NCBI GenBank assembly: GCA_045617725.1
Contig: JAZLJD010000028.1
Coordinates: 7,298 to 71,297 of the forward strand
Source of the DNA: JAZLJD01 sp045617725
GTDB taxonomy: Bacteria; Bacillota; Clostridia; Lachnospirales; Lachnospiraceae
Length of the DNA: 64,000 nucleotides
Direction of reading: 5' to 3'
Notes under the pieces: generated by a model
The model's input: only the letters and a program-made list of their open reading frames with translations
Told to the model about the DNA's origin: nothing
The model's database searches: none
Part shown: one piece after another, positions 43,692 to 53,901 of the stretch
Numbering within the stretch: the stretch's first letter is position 1
How the letters are laid out: every line of letters begins with the position of its first letter
Made by a program: the position numbers and the translations under genes

Positions 43692-44474
43692 ATGATTGAT
43701 TTGAGCTTTTCGATACAGGAATTGGAATATTTTCTGCTGATACTGACGAGAATTACCTGCTTCGTTTATCTGGCTCCGTTTTTTGGCGCAACGAATGTGC
43801 CCAATCGTGTCAAGATAGCCTTGTCCGTATTCTTTTCTTTTTTGGTATACGAATTGACGATGCCGCATGTATTCCCTGCGTATGCGGATCTTCTGGAGTA
43901 TACAATCCTGATTTTGAAGGAAGCAATCACAGGACTTTTGATCGGCTTCGGTGCCAATATCTGTTCCACGATTGTGAACTTTGCGGGACATCTTGCGGAT
44001 ATGGAGATGGGTCTTTCCATGGCGTCCATGTTCGATCCCACGACGAAACAATCCTCTACGGTGAGCGGAGTTTTGTACCAGAACGGTTTTATGCTGATAC
44101 TCATCGTAACCGGCTTCTACAGATACCTTTTGAAGGCACTGGTTGAGACCTTTACCCTGATAGAAATCGGCGGGGCCTCAATCAATCTGAATTCCTTAAA
44201 CGGAACGATGATTACCTTCCTTGGTGAATACATGATTTTGGGCTTTCGAATCGCATTGCCCATCATATCGGCTGCAATGCTTTTGAACGCAGTACTGGCC
44301 ATCCTGGCCAAAATCGCACCGCAGATGAACATGTTTGCGGTAGGAATGCAGCTCAAGATTATTGTGGGATTTATGATATTGTTTTTAACGATCGGCATGA
44401 TGCCGAAGATATCAGACTTCATCTTAAAAGAGATTCGGGTAATGATTACCAGAATGGTGGAAGGATTGATGTAA
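43692..44474 (+). CDS. fliR: Flagellar export-gate protein FliR
   Basis: 260 residues with six to seven membrane helices. Conserved pieces are RITCFVYLAPFFGATNVPNRVKIALS, ITGLLIGFGANICSTIVNFAGHL and IALPIISAAMLLNAVLAILAKIAPQMNMFAVGMQLKI. It completes the FliPQR pore. The 14-bp gap to fliQ has only a weak ribosome-binding site. Confidence 0.96.
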   Translation: MIDLSFSIQELEYFLLILTRITCFVYLAPFFGATNVPNRVKIALSVFFSFLVYELTMPHVFPAYADLLEYTILILKEAITGLLIGFGANICSTIVNFAGHLADMEMGLSMASMFDPTTKQSSTVSGVLYQNGFMLILIVTGFYRYLLKALVETFTLIEIGGASINLNSLNGTMITFLGEYMILGFRIALPIISAAMLLNAVLAILAKIAPQMNMFAVGMQLKIIVGFMILFLTIGMMPKISDFILKEIRVMITRMVEGLM

Positions 44475-44475
44475 C

Positions 44476-45585
44476 ATGCTTAAGCTGGATCTTCAGTATT
44501 TTGCCAAAGACGGACCCGGCGGCGAAAGAACTGAACCTGCAACTCAAAAGAAATTGGAGGATGTCCGTAAGGACGGTAAGGTTGTTAAGAGCAAAGAAAT
44601 AAGCAATTGCCTTATATTACTTGCTCTTTTTCTGCTGTTAAAACTTACACTCGGATTTATGGGGACGAGGTTCACCGGCATATTTCAGTCTGTCTATGCC
44701 AAAATCCCTGAATTCTCAACTTTATACGGCGGTTACATCGATCGGAACCTATATATTTCGATGCTCATGGACATGAGTCTGCAATCCGGTCTTTTGGTAT
44801 TACCGTTTTTGGGAGCGGCCTTTGTCCTTTCCTTTGTCATCGACCTTGTTCAGGTAAAGTGGAAGCCGACGACCAAACCGCTACGGCCGAAGTTTTCCAA
44901 TATGAATCCCATTAACGGGTTCAAGAAATTGTTTTCGGCACAGTCTCTTGTGGAACTGTTGAAGGCAATCTTAAAAATTATTCTGGTCATCTGGGTGGCT
45001 TATTCGACACTGCGGAATCAGTGGCCCAAGCTGTACCTCCTCTATGACGTGAGCCTCGGACAGGGACTCGCCGTTCTGGGTGATACGGTCATTAATCTGG
45101 GACTCAGGATTTCGGCGATTTATGTGGTGATTGCCGCAGCGGATTACGCGTATCAGAAGTATCGCTTCAAAGAAGATACAAAAATGACCAAGCAGGAAGT
45201 GAAGGAAGAGTTTAAGAACCAGGAAGGAGATCCGCAGGTCAAGTCCAAGCAGAAGCAGGTCATGATGAAGGCTTCCATGCGGCGTATGATGCAGGATATC
45301 CCGAAGGCGGATGTCGTCATTACGAACCCTACCCACTTTGCCGTAGCACTTATGTATGATGACAGTAAATATTCGGCGCCCGTTGTAGTGGCCAAAGGTG
45401 CCGATTACCTTGCACAGCGTATTAAGGATGTGGCAAGGGAAAACAACGTTGAAATAGTCGAGAATGTACCACTGGCCCGGAATCTTTACAAGAATGTGGA
45501 AATCGGCCAGATGATACCGCCGGAACTGTTCCCGGCAGTTGCTGAAATCCTTGCAGCCGTTTACAGGGCCCAGGGAAAGGTTTAA
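44476..45585 (+). CDS. flhB: Export specificity switch protein FlhB
   Basis: 369 residues. GGERTEPATQKKLEDVRKDG opens the protein, four membrane helices follow, and the cytoplasmic domain has the autocleavage site NPTH at residues 284-287. Cleavage switches export from hook to filament subunits together with FliK. It starts 1 bp after fliR. The two remain separate, not fused as in some clostridia. Confidence 0.97.
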   Translation: MLKLDLQYFAKDGPGGERTEPATQKKLEDVRKDGKVVKSKEISNCLILLALFLLLKLTLGFMGTRFTGIFQSVYAKIPEFSTLYGGYIDRNLYISMLMDMSLQSGLLVLPFLGAAFVLSFVIDLVQVKWKPTTKPLRPKFSNMNPINGFKKLFSAQSLVELLKAILKIILVIWVAYSTLRNQWPKLYLLYDVSLGQGLAVLGDTVINLGLRISAIYVVIAAADYAYQKYRFKEDTKMTKQEVKEEFKNQEGDPQVKSKQKQVMMKASMRRMMQDIPKADVVITNPTHFAVALMYDDSKYSAPVVVAKGADYLAQRIKDVARENNVEIVENVPLARNLYKNVEIGQMIPPELFPAVAEILAAVYRAQGKV

Positions 45586-45616
45586 TAATTTCGTAAATTA
45601 GGGAAGGAGGAAGAGT

Positions 45617-47665
45617 ATGAAATCACGTGTAAAAGTCGCGGATTTGGGCGTTGCACTTTATCTGCTGGCCGCTTTTGTCATGCTCATCGTTTCGATTCCT
45701 TCCTGGCTTCTTGATATTCTTTTGGCGATTAACATCGCCGTGGCATTTACGGTGCTTTTTACAGCCATGTTCTCCAAGGAAGTTCTGGACATGTCCTTCT
45801 TCCCGACCATGCTTTTGTTTACGACCATTTTCCGTATTGCCCTTAACGTTTCTTCCACGAAACTGATTCTTAAGACCGGCGAGCCCGGAAACGTTGTCTC
45901 CACCTTCGGTGAGTACGTGGGCGGCGGCGATCTGATTATCGGTTCCATCGTTTTTATCATTCTGATTATTATTCAGTTTATCGTTATCAATAAAGGTTCC
46001 GAGCGTGTTGCAGAAGTAACCGCACGATTCACCTTGGATGCAATGCCCGGTAAGCAGATGGCCATCGATGCCGACCTTAATACCGGAGCCATTACGGATG
46101 AGGAAGCCAAGGTTCGCCGTGAGAAGATTCAGGAAGAGGCAAGCTTCTTCGGTTCCATGGATGGTGCCGTGAAGTACGTAAAAGGAGATGCAACCGCAGG
46201 CCTTTTGATTACGGCTGTTAACGTAATCGGCGGTATCGCCATGGGTATGCTTCGTATGAACATGTCCTTTAGCGATGCCCTCAATCATTTCGTCATTCTG
46301 ACCATCGGTGATGGTCTGGTTTCCCAGATTCCGTCCCTTCTTATATCCCTTGCTACCGGTATTTTGGTTACAAAGGGCAGCAAGAGTGCGGATTTCGGTA
46401 CCGTGCTTGTGGGACAGCTGTTCGGCTATCCGAAGGTTATGTACATCGTCGGTGGCGTGGTTGTTTTCCTGGGTCTGTTTACGCCGCTTTCCGCGATTGT
46501 TTTTGTCGCACTGGGTGCATTGTTTATTGTAGGCGGCCGTATGATCGAGGCGACCATCGAGACCTCCAAAATCGAGAGCGAGGTTTCGGAGGAGGAAGTC
46601 GCGGCCGGCGAAATGCGGCAACCCGAGAACGTTACGTCGCTTTTGCAGGTTGACCCGATTGAACTCGAGTTTGGCTACGGTATCATTCCGCTTGCCGATG
46701 TGAAGCAGGGCGGCGACCTTCTGGACCGTGTCGTAATGATTCGTCGTCAGATTGCTTTGGAACTTGGTATGGTGGTTCCGATTATTCGTCTGCGTGACAA
46801 TATTCAGTTGAATCCGAACCAGTACATCATCAAGATAAAGGGTATTCAGATCAGTGAAGGAGAAATCCTTTTTGACCACTATATGGCGATGAATCCCGGG
46901 TATGTGGAGGAGGAAATTACGGGTATTCCGACCTTTGAGCCGTCCTTCCACCTGCCTGCCATTTGGATTACGGAGAGCCAAAGAGAACGTGCGGAGAGCA
47001 TGGGCTATACGGTTGTTGACCCGCCTTCCATCATTGCAACGCACTTAACGGAGATTATCCGGCAGCACATTGCGGAGCTGCTTACACGGCAGGATGTACA
47101 GAATCTTGTGGACAATCTGAAGGAAGCACATCCGGCTTTGGTGGAGGAACTGGTTCCGAAGCTTTTGGGACTCGGCGAGATTCAGAAGGTACTGCAGAAC
47201 CTGCTTAGCGAGGGCGTTTCCATTCGCGACCTTCTGACCATATTCGAGACACTTGCGGATTACGCGGCTACTACCCGCGATACCGATATTCTTACGGAAT
47301 ATGCGCGCCAGAGCTTAAAGCGTGCCATTTCCGCCAAGTTCCTGCCGGCCAATGAAACGACCAGCGTCGTAACGCTGGATCCGAAGGTGGAGCAGAAGAT
47401 TATGGCCAGCGTCAAGCAGACCGAGCAGGGTGCTTATCTGACTCTGGATCCCGAGGACACCAGACAGATTATCGAGTCGACCCGAAACGAGATTGGCAAG
47501 CTCGAAAAACTGGGTAAGAATCCGATTGTAATCACATCGCCCATCGTGCGCATGTATTATAAGAAACTTACGAGTGACTACTTTGCAGACCTGATTGTTA
47601 TCTCCTATAATGAAATTGAGAGCAATGTGGAACTGCAATCCGTAGGAATGGTGACAGATAAATGA
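45617..47665 (+). CDS. flhA: Flagellar export-gate protein FlhA
   Basis: 682 residues, normal length. Eight membrane helices in the first 320 residues, the FHIPEP-type motif region RFTLDAMPGKQMAIDADLNTG, and a large cytoplasmic domain (LELGMVVPIIRLRDNIQLNPNQY, LTEIIRQHIAELLTRQDVQNLVD). The cytoplasmic ring docks chaperone-substrate complexes. GGAAGGAGGAAG precedes the ATG; the stop overlaps flhF by 4 bp. Confidence 0.97.
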   Translation: MKSRVKVADLGVALYLLAAFVMLIVSIPSWLLDILLAINIAVAFTVLFTAMFSKEVLDMSFFPTMLLFTTIFRIALNVSSTKLILKTGEPGNVVSTFGEYVGGGDLIIGSIVFIILIIIQFIVINKGSERVAEVTARFTLDAMPGKQMAIDADLNTGAITDEEAKVRREKIQEEASFFGSMDGAVKYVKGDATAGLLITAVNVIGGIAMGMLRMNMSFSDALNHFVILTIGDGLVSQIPSLLISLATGILVTKGSKSADFGTVLVGQLFGYPKVMYIVGGVVVFLGLFTPLSAIVFVALGALFIVGGRMIEATIETSKIESEVSEEEVAAGEMRQPENVTSLLQVDPIELEFGYGIIPLADVKQGGDLLDRVVMIRRQIALELGMVVPIIRLRDNIQLNPNQYIIKIKGIQISEGEILFDHYMAMNPGYVEEEITGIPTFEPSFHLPAIWITESQRERAESMGYTVVDPPSIIATHLTEIIRQHIAELLTRQDVQNLVDNLKEAHPALVEELVPKLLGLGEIQKVLQNLLSEGVSIRDLLTIFETLADYAATTRDTDILTEYARQSLKRAISAKFLPANETTSVVTLDPKVEQKIMASVKQTEQGAYLTLDPEDTRQIIESTRNEIGKLEKLGKNPIVITSPIVRMYYKKLTSDYFADLIVISYNEIESNVELQSVGMVTDK

Positions 47666-48960
47666 TTATAAAGAAATTTCAAGGAAAAACCGAAACGGAA
47701 GCCATGGAACTGGCTCAAAAGGAACTTGGAGAAGGCGTCGTTGTCATGAACGTGAAGAACGTGAAGCCCTCCGGCTTTTGGGGTCTCTTTAAGTCCGCAT
47801 ATTTTGAGGTAACCGTTGCCAAAGAGGAAGAAACGGACCGTTACACCCCGAAGGGCGTAAAGTCCGCGCCGAAGGAACCGGCCGCTATCTATATCCCTTC
47901 CGGACAGGCCCCCGTACAGTCTAAAACCGAAGAGGAAGCAAAGCCCGCAGAACCGCAGCCCCAGAGCGGAATTGACCGGCTGAAGGCTTCCAGGCCCATG
48001 AATCCTGCCATTATTTTGCAGGAGAGTGAAACATCCGGCAAGGTCATCGAGGAGAAACTTGATAACCTTCAGAACTTCCTGGTTGCACAGCTTAATAAGT
48101 CCGAGGACAAAGAGGAAGAACCGGAGGAAGCTTCCAAGGAGGAGGATTCCAACATTCCGGTACTAAAGCTCCTTTACAATACACTCATCGACAATGAAGT
48201 GGATGAGAAATACGTCAATACCGTTATGGACGAGCTTCAGAAGAGCTTAAAACCCAATATGCCCATGGAACACATCCTGTCGGGTATTTACCAGAGACTG
48301 GTCTTAAAATTCGGCCGCTCCCTGGAGATTTCGGAAGCTGTTAAAACACCGAAGGTTCTTTACTTCGTAGGACCTACCGGCGTTGGTAAAACCACCACGA
48401 TAGCCAAAATTGCTTCCCACTTTGTAGTCGATAAACAAAAGAAGGTGGCTCTTGTGACGGCCGATACCTATCGTATCGCCGCAACGGACCAGCTCCAGAA
48501 ATACGCGACGATTATGATGACGCCCTTCCGTGTTATTTATTCGCCGGAGGAGATGGAACAGGCTCTCATGGACTTTAAGGACATGGACTATATCCTTGTG
48601 GATACGGCAGGTCACTCCCACAAGAACGAGCAGCAGAAGGAGAATACGAAAGACTTTATCCAAAAGTCCGAGGATTATACGGAACACGAAGTCTTTCTGG
48701 TACTTTCCGCCACCACGAAATATAAGGACCTTTTGAACATCGCAGACAGCTACAGCGGCATGCTCGGAGAGTACAAGCTTATCTTTACGAAACTGGACGA
48801 GACGGATTGCCTGGGCAATCTTTTGAACCTGAAACTGTACACGGGTGCACCGATGTCGTATATCACCTGTGGCCAAAACGTACCCGACGATATAGCACTG
48901 TTTGACCCGCAGAGTACGGTAAAGCAGCTGCTGGGCGGTAAATCAAAAATGCTTTCTTAA
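47662..48960 (+). CDS. flhF: Flagellar GTPase FlhF
   Basis: 432 residues. A basic N-terminal part (KKFQGKTETEAMELAQKELG) and a long acidic linker precede the SRP-type NG domain: G1 YFVGPTGVGKTTTIAKIA, then LVTADTYRIAATDQL, ILVDTAGHSHKN and TKLDET. FlhF marks the site and number of flagella with FlhG. The histidine in DTAGHS replaces the usual Arg of the SRP GTPases. Confidence 0.95.
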   Translation: MIIKKFQGKTETEAMELAQKELGEGVVVMNVKNVKPSGFWGLFKSAYFEVTVAKEEETDRYTPKGVKSAPKEPAAIYIPSGQAPVQSKTEEEAKPAEPQPQSGIDRLKASRPMNPAIILQESETSGKVIEEKLDNLQNFLVAQLNKSEDKEEEPEEASKEEDSNIPVLKLLYNTLIDNEVDEKYVNTVMDELQKSLKPNMPMEHILSGIYQRLVLKFGRSLEISEAVKTPKVLYFVGPTGVGKTTTIAKIASHFVVDKQKKVALVTADTYRIAATDQLQKYATIMMTPFRVIYSPEEMEQALMDFKDMDYILVDTAGHSHKNEQQKENTKDFIQKSEDYTEHEVFLVLSATTKYKDLLNIADSYSGMLGEYKLIFTKLDETDCLGNLLNLKLYTGAPMSYITCGQNVPDDIALFDPQSTVKQLLGGKSKMLS

Positions 48961-48969
48961 GGAGCACAA

Positions 48970-49851
48970 ATGGATCAGGCAGAACAACTGAGAAATATCA
49001 TAAGAAAGAGCAAGGAGAACGGACAGCGCCCCTTGGCCCGGGTTATCACGGTAACGAGCGGCAAGGGTGGCGTCGGTAAGTCCAACACGGCGATTAACCT
49101 GGCGATTCAGCTTAAGAAGCTGGGCAAAAGAGTAATCATCCTGGATGCGGATTTCGGATTGGCCAATATCGAGATCATGTTTGGCTGCGTACCGAAGCAC
49201 AACTTCTGCGACCTTATCTATCAGGGTAAGAGCATTACGGAGATTATTACCTGGGGACCTATGGACATCGGGTTTATCTCCGGTGGAAGCGGTATCGCAG
49301 GACTTTCGAATTTGAGCCGTGATTATCTCGTGTACATTATCCAGAACCTTGCGGAGCTGGATGCGATTGCGGATGTCATCATCATCGATACGGGCGCGGG
49401 AATTTCCGATGCGGTATTGGAATTTTTGGTAGCGAGCGGCGAGATTCTTCTGGTCACAACACCGGAACCCACTTCCATCACGGATTCCTACTCCCTGCTT
49501 AAGGCACTGAGTCGTCATCCGAGATTCGACGCGGGACAGTCCAAAATCAAGATGGTGGCCAATAAAGTCGAAGGTAAGGACGAGGGGCGGACCCTTTTTG
49601 GCAAGCTGAACGCGGTTGTAACAAGATATCTGAAGCTGGATCTTGAGTACCTTGGTATGGTACCGCAGGATGCACAGCTTGAGAAGGCGGTTATGCAGCA
49701 ACAGCCGGTTTCCATGGCAGCACCGCAGTCCAAGGCATCCAAGGCTTATGAGGAAATGGCACTTCGGCTTTTGGATTTGGAGAAAGAAGCCAAGGTAAAT
49801 AAACGGGGAATGGCAGCATTCTTTTCACATATTATTACAAGCAAAAAATAA
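48970..49851 (+). CDS. flhG: MinD-like ATPase FlhG
   Basis: 293 residues. VTSGKGGVGKSNTAINLA is the deviant Walker A of the MinD family, followed by ILDADFGLANIEIMFG and VIIIDTGAGIS. The N-terminal DQAEQLRNIIRK helix resembles the segment that stimulates FlhF GTPase activity. It limits flagellar number. GGAG lies 6 bp before the ATG. Confidence 0.95.
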   Translation: MDQAEQLRNIIRKSKENGQRPLARVITVTSGKGGVGKSNTAINLAIQLKKLGKRVIILDADFGLANIEIMFGCVPKHNFCDLIYQGKSITEIITWGPMDIGFISGGSGIAGLSNLSRDYLVYIIQNLAELDAIADVIIIDTGAGISDAVLEFLVASGEILLVTTPEPTSITDSYSLLKALSRHPRFDAGQSKIKMVANKVEGKDEGRTLFGKLNAVVTRYLKLDLEYLGMVPQDAQLEKAVMQQQPVSMAAPQSKASKAYEEMALRLLDLEKEAKVNKRGMAAFFSHIITSKK

Positions 49852-49877
49852 CAGACAGAGGGTAAGGAGAAGGTGTT

Positions 49878-50600
49878 ATGTTATCAAAATATGTTTGTCC
49901 GGGCGACAAAATCGAATTGCAGGCCGTAAACAAGATTCAGCTGGCAGACGGAACCTATGGTACCAAAACGTATATCAGTGAGGTACATGATATCCTGGGA
50001 GAGGATAATCTTGAGATTCTGATGCCCATGGAGAAAACCAAGCTGATTCTGCTTCCTGTAGACGGAGAGTATGATCTGTGCTTTTACACGAAAGCCGGTC
50101 TGTTCCAGTGCTATGCGAGAATCATTGACCGTTACAAGAGTGAGAATATTTACATTTTGGCACTGGAGCTTACCAGCAACCTTCGTAAGCACCAGCGTCG
50201 TGAGTACTATCGATTCAGCTGTGTGCTTGAGATGAATACCCGCGTTCTTAAGGAAGAGGAAGTGGAAGCAATCGGCAAGAACCTTGAGTTTTTGGTTCCT
50301 TCCCTGCCGCTTAAACGTTCCATTGTGGTGGATATCAGCGGTGGCGGTCTTCGCTTCATTTCCAAGCAACCCTATGAGGTGGGCAGCATGATTTACTGCA
50401 AGTACACACTGGTAGTGGACGAGCAGGTAAAAGAATACAATCTCGTCGGCAGGGTTTTGTACTCAGGCAAGCTTGAAAACCGTGCGGATGAGTACGAGCA
50501 CCGCGTTCAATATGTCGGCATCGACAACCAAACCCGTGAAGAAATCATCAAGTACATTTTTGATGAAGAACGTAAGGCCAGAAAAAACGGAAAAAGGTAG
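49878..50600 (+). CDS. PilZ-domain cyclic-di-GMP receptor (YcgR-like)
   Basis: 240 residues. A YcgR-type N-terminal domain (about 1-95) precedes a PilZ domain with both binding motifs: RREYYRF at about residue 107 (RxxxR) and DISGGGLRF at about 152 (D/NxSxxG). Such proteins slow the motor or bind MotA or FliG when cyclic-di-GMP is high (known for E. coli YcgR and B. subtilis YpfA/DgrA-like proteins). Its place between flhG and cheB supports motor control. Confidence 0.92.
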   Translation: MLSKYVCPGDKIELQAVNKIQLADGTYGTKTYISEVHDILGEDNLEILMPMEKTKLILLPVDGEYDLCFYTKAGLFQCYARIIDRYKSENIYILALELTSNLRKHQRREYYRFSCVLEMNTRVLKEEEVEAIGKNLEFLVPSLPLKRSIVVDISGGGLRFISKQPYEVGSMIYCKYTLVVDEQVKEYNLVGRVLYSGKLENRADEYEHRVQYVGIDNQTREEIIKYIFDEERKARKNGKR

Positions 50601-50617
50601 TTTATTTACCTGTTTAA

Positions 50618-50645
50618 TTTACGGTTAATAAGTAGGATGTATGCT
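50618..50645 (+). promoter_or_regulatory. Possible internal promoter before cheB
   Basis: TTTACG (50618-50623) and TATGCT (50640-50645), 16 bp apart, lie in the 89-bp gap after the PilZ gene. The -10 is poor. No sigma-28 box is visible in the gap. Confidence 0.25.
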
Positions 50646-50689
50646 AAAAATGCTTAAAAATAGGGGCAAAGAGGAGTATTGAGACGTAA

Positions 50690-51775
50690 ATGAAGAAGAA
50701 AATTTTGATAGTTGACGACTCTGCACTCATGAGAAGGGTGCTGTGTGATATAATCTCTACAGATGATCGGTATGAGGTGGCAGACACAGCTCCCGACGGA
50801 GTGAAAGCCTTAGAACTTATCACCACTAAAAAATATGATGGCGTGATTCTCGATGTTAACATGCCACGCATGACAGGCGTTGAACTTTTGAGAGAACTCA
50901 AAAAACGTCGTGTACGCGTGAACATCATGATGGCCAGTACGGAAACCAGAGAAGGAGCCGCACTTACCATCGAATGTCTGGAACTCGGAGCGATTGATTT
51001 TATCCATAAACCCGAGAACTTCTTAGACACCAAGGACAATCGATTCAGAGAGAAATTTCTGTCGATACTCACGGCAGTATGTGAGTCGCATCAAAAGGAT
51101 ATTGGTGAAGTTCCCAAAGAAACAATCACCACCAACAAACACTTCCTGGACATTGTCACAAGAAGCAGCAGGGATACAGCATCCGGCGATATGGTAGTAG
51201 CACTTGCCTGCTCCACCGGAGGTCCCAGAGCACTGCAGTACGTGATTCCGTATCTTCCCAAGGAACTTGCGGCACCGGTACTCATTGTGCAGCATATGCC
51301 GCAGGGATTTACGAAGTCTCTGGCCGATAGAATGAATTCCATCAGTCCTATCACAGTTACAGAGGCCGCAGAAGGGGATGTGCTCGAAGCCGGACATGTT
51401 TATATCGCACGAGGTGGTGCGCATATGAAGGTCCGTTCTCAGGGCGGGAAACATGTGATCTACTATACCGATGAACCACAGCGTGAGGGCGTGAAGCCCT
51501 GTGCGAACTACATGTATGAGAGTCTTATTGATTCCAGGTACAGTAAAGTCCTGTGCGTCGTATTAACGGGCATGGGAGCGGACGGAACCGAAGGAATCGT
51601 AAATCTTTCCCAAAAGAAGAAGATACATGTCATTGCGCAGGATGAAGCAACCAGCGCCGTATATGGTATGCCTCGCAGCATTGCCGCAACCGGTAAGGCT
51701 GACCAGGTAGTTGCACTTCAACAAATAGCACAGGAAATAATAATGAACGTGGGGGTAAACAACCATGGATGTTAG
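50690..51775 (+). CDS. cheB: Chemotaxis methylesterase CheB
   Basis: 361 residues. Receiver domain (ILIVDDSALMRRVL, D55 in ILDVNMPRMTG) and C-terminal methylesterase domain with the catalytic Ser in ACSTGGPRAL, His in VQHMPQGFT and Asp in GMGADGTEG. It demethylates receptors. The GGAG at 50672-50675 is 14 bp upstream, so ribosome binding may be weak. No cheR or receptor gene is in the window. The stop overlaps cheA. Confidence 0.96.
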   Translation: MKKKILIVDDSALMRRVLCDIISTDDRYEVADTAPDGVKALELITTKKYDGVILDVNMPRMTGVELLRELKKRRVRVNIMMASTETREGAALTIECLELGAIDFIHKPENFLDTKDNRFREKFLSILTAVCESHQKDIGEVPKETITTNKHFLDIVTRSSRDTASGDMVVALACSTGGPRALQYVIPYLPKELAAPVLIVQHMPQGFTKSLADRMNSISPITVTEAAEGDVLEAGHVYIARGGAHMKVRSQGGKHVIYYTDEPQREGVKPCANYMYESLIDSRYSKVLCVVLTGMGADGTEGIVNLSQKKKIHVIAQDEATSAVYGMPRSIAATGKADQVVALQQIAQEIIMNVGVNNHGC

Positions 51776-53885
51776 CCAGTATCTTGAAATATTCCTTGAT
51801 GAAAGCAAGGAACACCTCGAAAACCTGAACAAACAGATTCTTATTCTTGAGCAGGAGCCCGAGAATATGAATACCGTCAATGAAATCTTCCGTGCAGCCC
51901 ATTCCTTAAAGGGAATGGCCGGTACCATGGGTTATAAGCGTATGCAGAACCTGACCCATGACATGGAGAATGTCTTCTCAGAAGTTCGCAACAATACAAT
52001 TAAAGTAAATGCCGGCATTATTGATGTTATCTTCAAATGCATTGATGCACTCGACGAATATGTAAGCAATATTCAGGAGAATGCAGATGAAGGAACCAAT
52101 GAGAACGAGGATATCATCAAGGCATTAAATGACATCTTAAACGGTAACTCCGCATCCGCAGACGCACCCAAAGAGGAGGCAAAAGAGGAATCTAAGGCAG
52201 AAGAGCCTGCAGCAGAGGAGAAGGGTGATGCCGCATCGGATGATAAAGCCAAATGGAAGAGCATCGAAATCAACCAGACGCTCGAGACCGTAATTGCACA
52301 GGCTTATGCAGCAGGAAGCAAGGTATACGGCTTCACGATTTATATTCAGGAGACCTGCGTATTAAAGGCAGCGAGAGCTTTCCTCGTATACAAGGCTCTG
52401 GAAGAACTCGGCGAGGTTATTGTTTCGGTTCCTCCCGTTCAGGATATCGAGGACGAGAAGTTCGGATTTGATTTCTCCTTAATGATTATTTCCGAGAAGT
52501 CCGTTGATGATGTTAAGAAAGCAATTATGTCTGTATCCGAAATCGCTGATGCGGTCGGAGCACAGGTCACTTTAGATGAGAGTACCTTAAACAAGTACAA
52601 GGAAGAAGAAAAAGAAGCACCCACCGGCGTAGCCGTTGCAAGTAAGAGCGCTCCTTCCACCACTACCTCCGAAAAGCAGGGTGAGAAGAAAGCCACAACC
52701 ACAGCTGCCAAACCGGTTGTTAACCGTACGGTTCGTGTCGATATCGAGAAGCTGGATGTCCTCATGAACCTCGTCAGTGAGTTGATTATTGCCAAGAACT
52801 CCCTGGTATCCGCAGCACAGACCACAAACCAGTCCGCTGCACAGCAAGGCAGCTCCAACTTCAATGAGCAGATTGAATACCTTGAGAGCGTAACCACCAA
52901 TCTTCATGAATCCGTTATGAAGGTTCGAATGGTTCCTATCGAAAGCGTTGTAAGCAGATTCCCTCGTATGATTCGAGATCTTTCCAAGAAACTCGACAAG
53001 AAGATGGAACTGTATATGTCCGGTGAGGAAACCGAGCTGGATCGTACCGTAGTGGATGAAATCGGTGATCCTCTTATGCATCTCCTTCGTAACTCTGCCG
53101 ACCATGGTATTGAGTCCGCAGAAGACAGACGTGCAAGAGGTAAGTCTGAAGTCGGCTCCATCTTCCTGGAAGCTTACCAGGATGGTAACAACGTAGTCAT
53201 CGAAGTAAGAGATGATGGTAACGGTATCGATGTAGATAAGGTTCGCAGAAAAGCAATTGAACGCGGTACCATCACGGAAGAGCAGGCTGCTACCATGGAA
53301 GACAAGGAGATTATCAATCTTCTGTTCCTTCCCAGCTTCTCAACCGCAGAGAAAGTATCCGATGTATCCGGTCGAGGCGTTGGCCTTGACGTTGTAAAGA
53401 GCAAGATTGAAGCCTTAAGCGGTGAAGTTGAAGTTAAGTCTAAGTTAGGTGAAGGATCTACCTTCATCATAAGACTTCCTCTTACCCTTGCTATTATCCA
53501 GGCCCTTATGGTTTCCGTCGGCGGCGAGAAATATGCCGTATCACTCGGTTCCATTCAGACCATCGAGGATATTACTCCGCAGGATGTTGTAACGGTTCAG
53601 TCGAAGGAAGTAATCCATTTAAGAGGTTCCGTAATCCCTATCATCCGTATGAACGAAGTGCTTGATATCGAATCCACCAAGGGTCCCGATGATAACCTTA
53701 CCGTTATCATAGTAAAGAAGGGCGACCGTCTTGCAGGTCTTGTAGTCGATGAACTCATCGGTCAGCAGGAAATCGTTATCAAGTCCTTAGGTAAGTATAT
53801 TAATAAGACCAAGATTATCAGCGGTGCTACCATCCTTGGCGATGGCGAGATCGCACTGATCATCGATACGAACGCATTGCTGTAG
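51765..53885 (+). CDS. cheA: Chemotaxis histidine kinase CheA
   Basis: 706 residues. P1 with phosphorylated His at 46 (RAAHSLKGMAGTMG); a Glu/Ala linker; P2 (about 165-275); a Ser/Thr linker; P3 dimerisation; the P4 ATPase with N-box HLLRNSADHGIES, G1 VRDDGNGID and G2 GRGVGLDVV; and P5, the CheW-like regulatory domain, at the C terminus. It phosphorylates CheY and CheB. It overlaps cheB by 11 bp. Confidence 0.97.
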   Translation: MDVSQYLEIFLDESKEHLENLNKQILILEQEPENMNTVNEIFRAAHSLKGMAGTMGYKRMQNLTHDMENVFSEVRNNTIKVNAGIIDVIFKCIDALDEYVSNIQENADEGTNENEDIIKALNDILNGNSASADAPKEEAKEESKAEEPAAEEKGDAASDDKAKWKSIEINQTLETVIAQAYAAGSKVYGFTIYIQETCVLKAARAFLVYKALEELGEVIVSVPPVQDIEDEKFGFDFSLMIISEKSVDDVKKAIMSVSEIADAVGAQVTLDESTLNKYKEEEKEAPTGVAVASKSAPSTTTSEKQGEKKATTTAAKPVVNRTVRVDIEKLDVLMNLVSELIIAKNSLVSAAQTTNQSAAQQGSSNFNEQIEYLESVTTNLHESVMKVRMVPIESVVSRFPRMIRDLSKKLDKKMELYMSGEETELDRTVVDEIGDPLMHLLRNSADHGIESAEDRRARGKSEVGSIFLEAYQDGNNVVIEVRDDGNGIDVDKVRRKAIERGTITEEQAATMEDKEIINLLFLPSFSTAEKVSDVSGRGVGLDVVKSKIEALSGEVEVKSKLGEGSTFIIRLPLTLAIIQALMVSVGGEKYAVSLGSIQTIEDITPQDVVTVQSKEVIHLRGSVIPIIRMNEVLDIESTKGPDDNLTVIIVKKGDRLAGLVVDELIGQQEIVIKSLGKYINKTKIISGATILGDGEIALIIDTNALL

Positions 53886-53901
53886 GATAGGGGGAATAAA
53901 A

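Noticed and set aside
45623..47044. 473-codon minus-strand open frame within flhA
   Set aside because: Mirror frame of a conserved gene; composition is His/Asn-rich noise.
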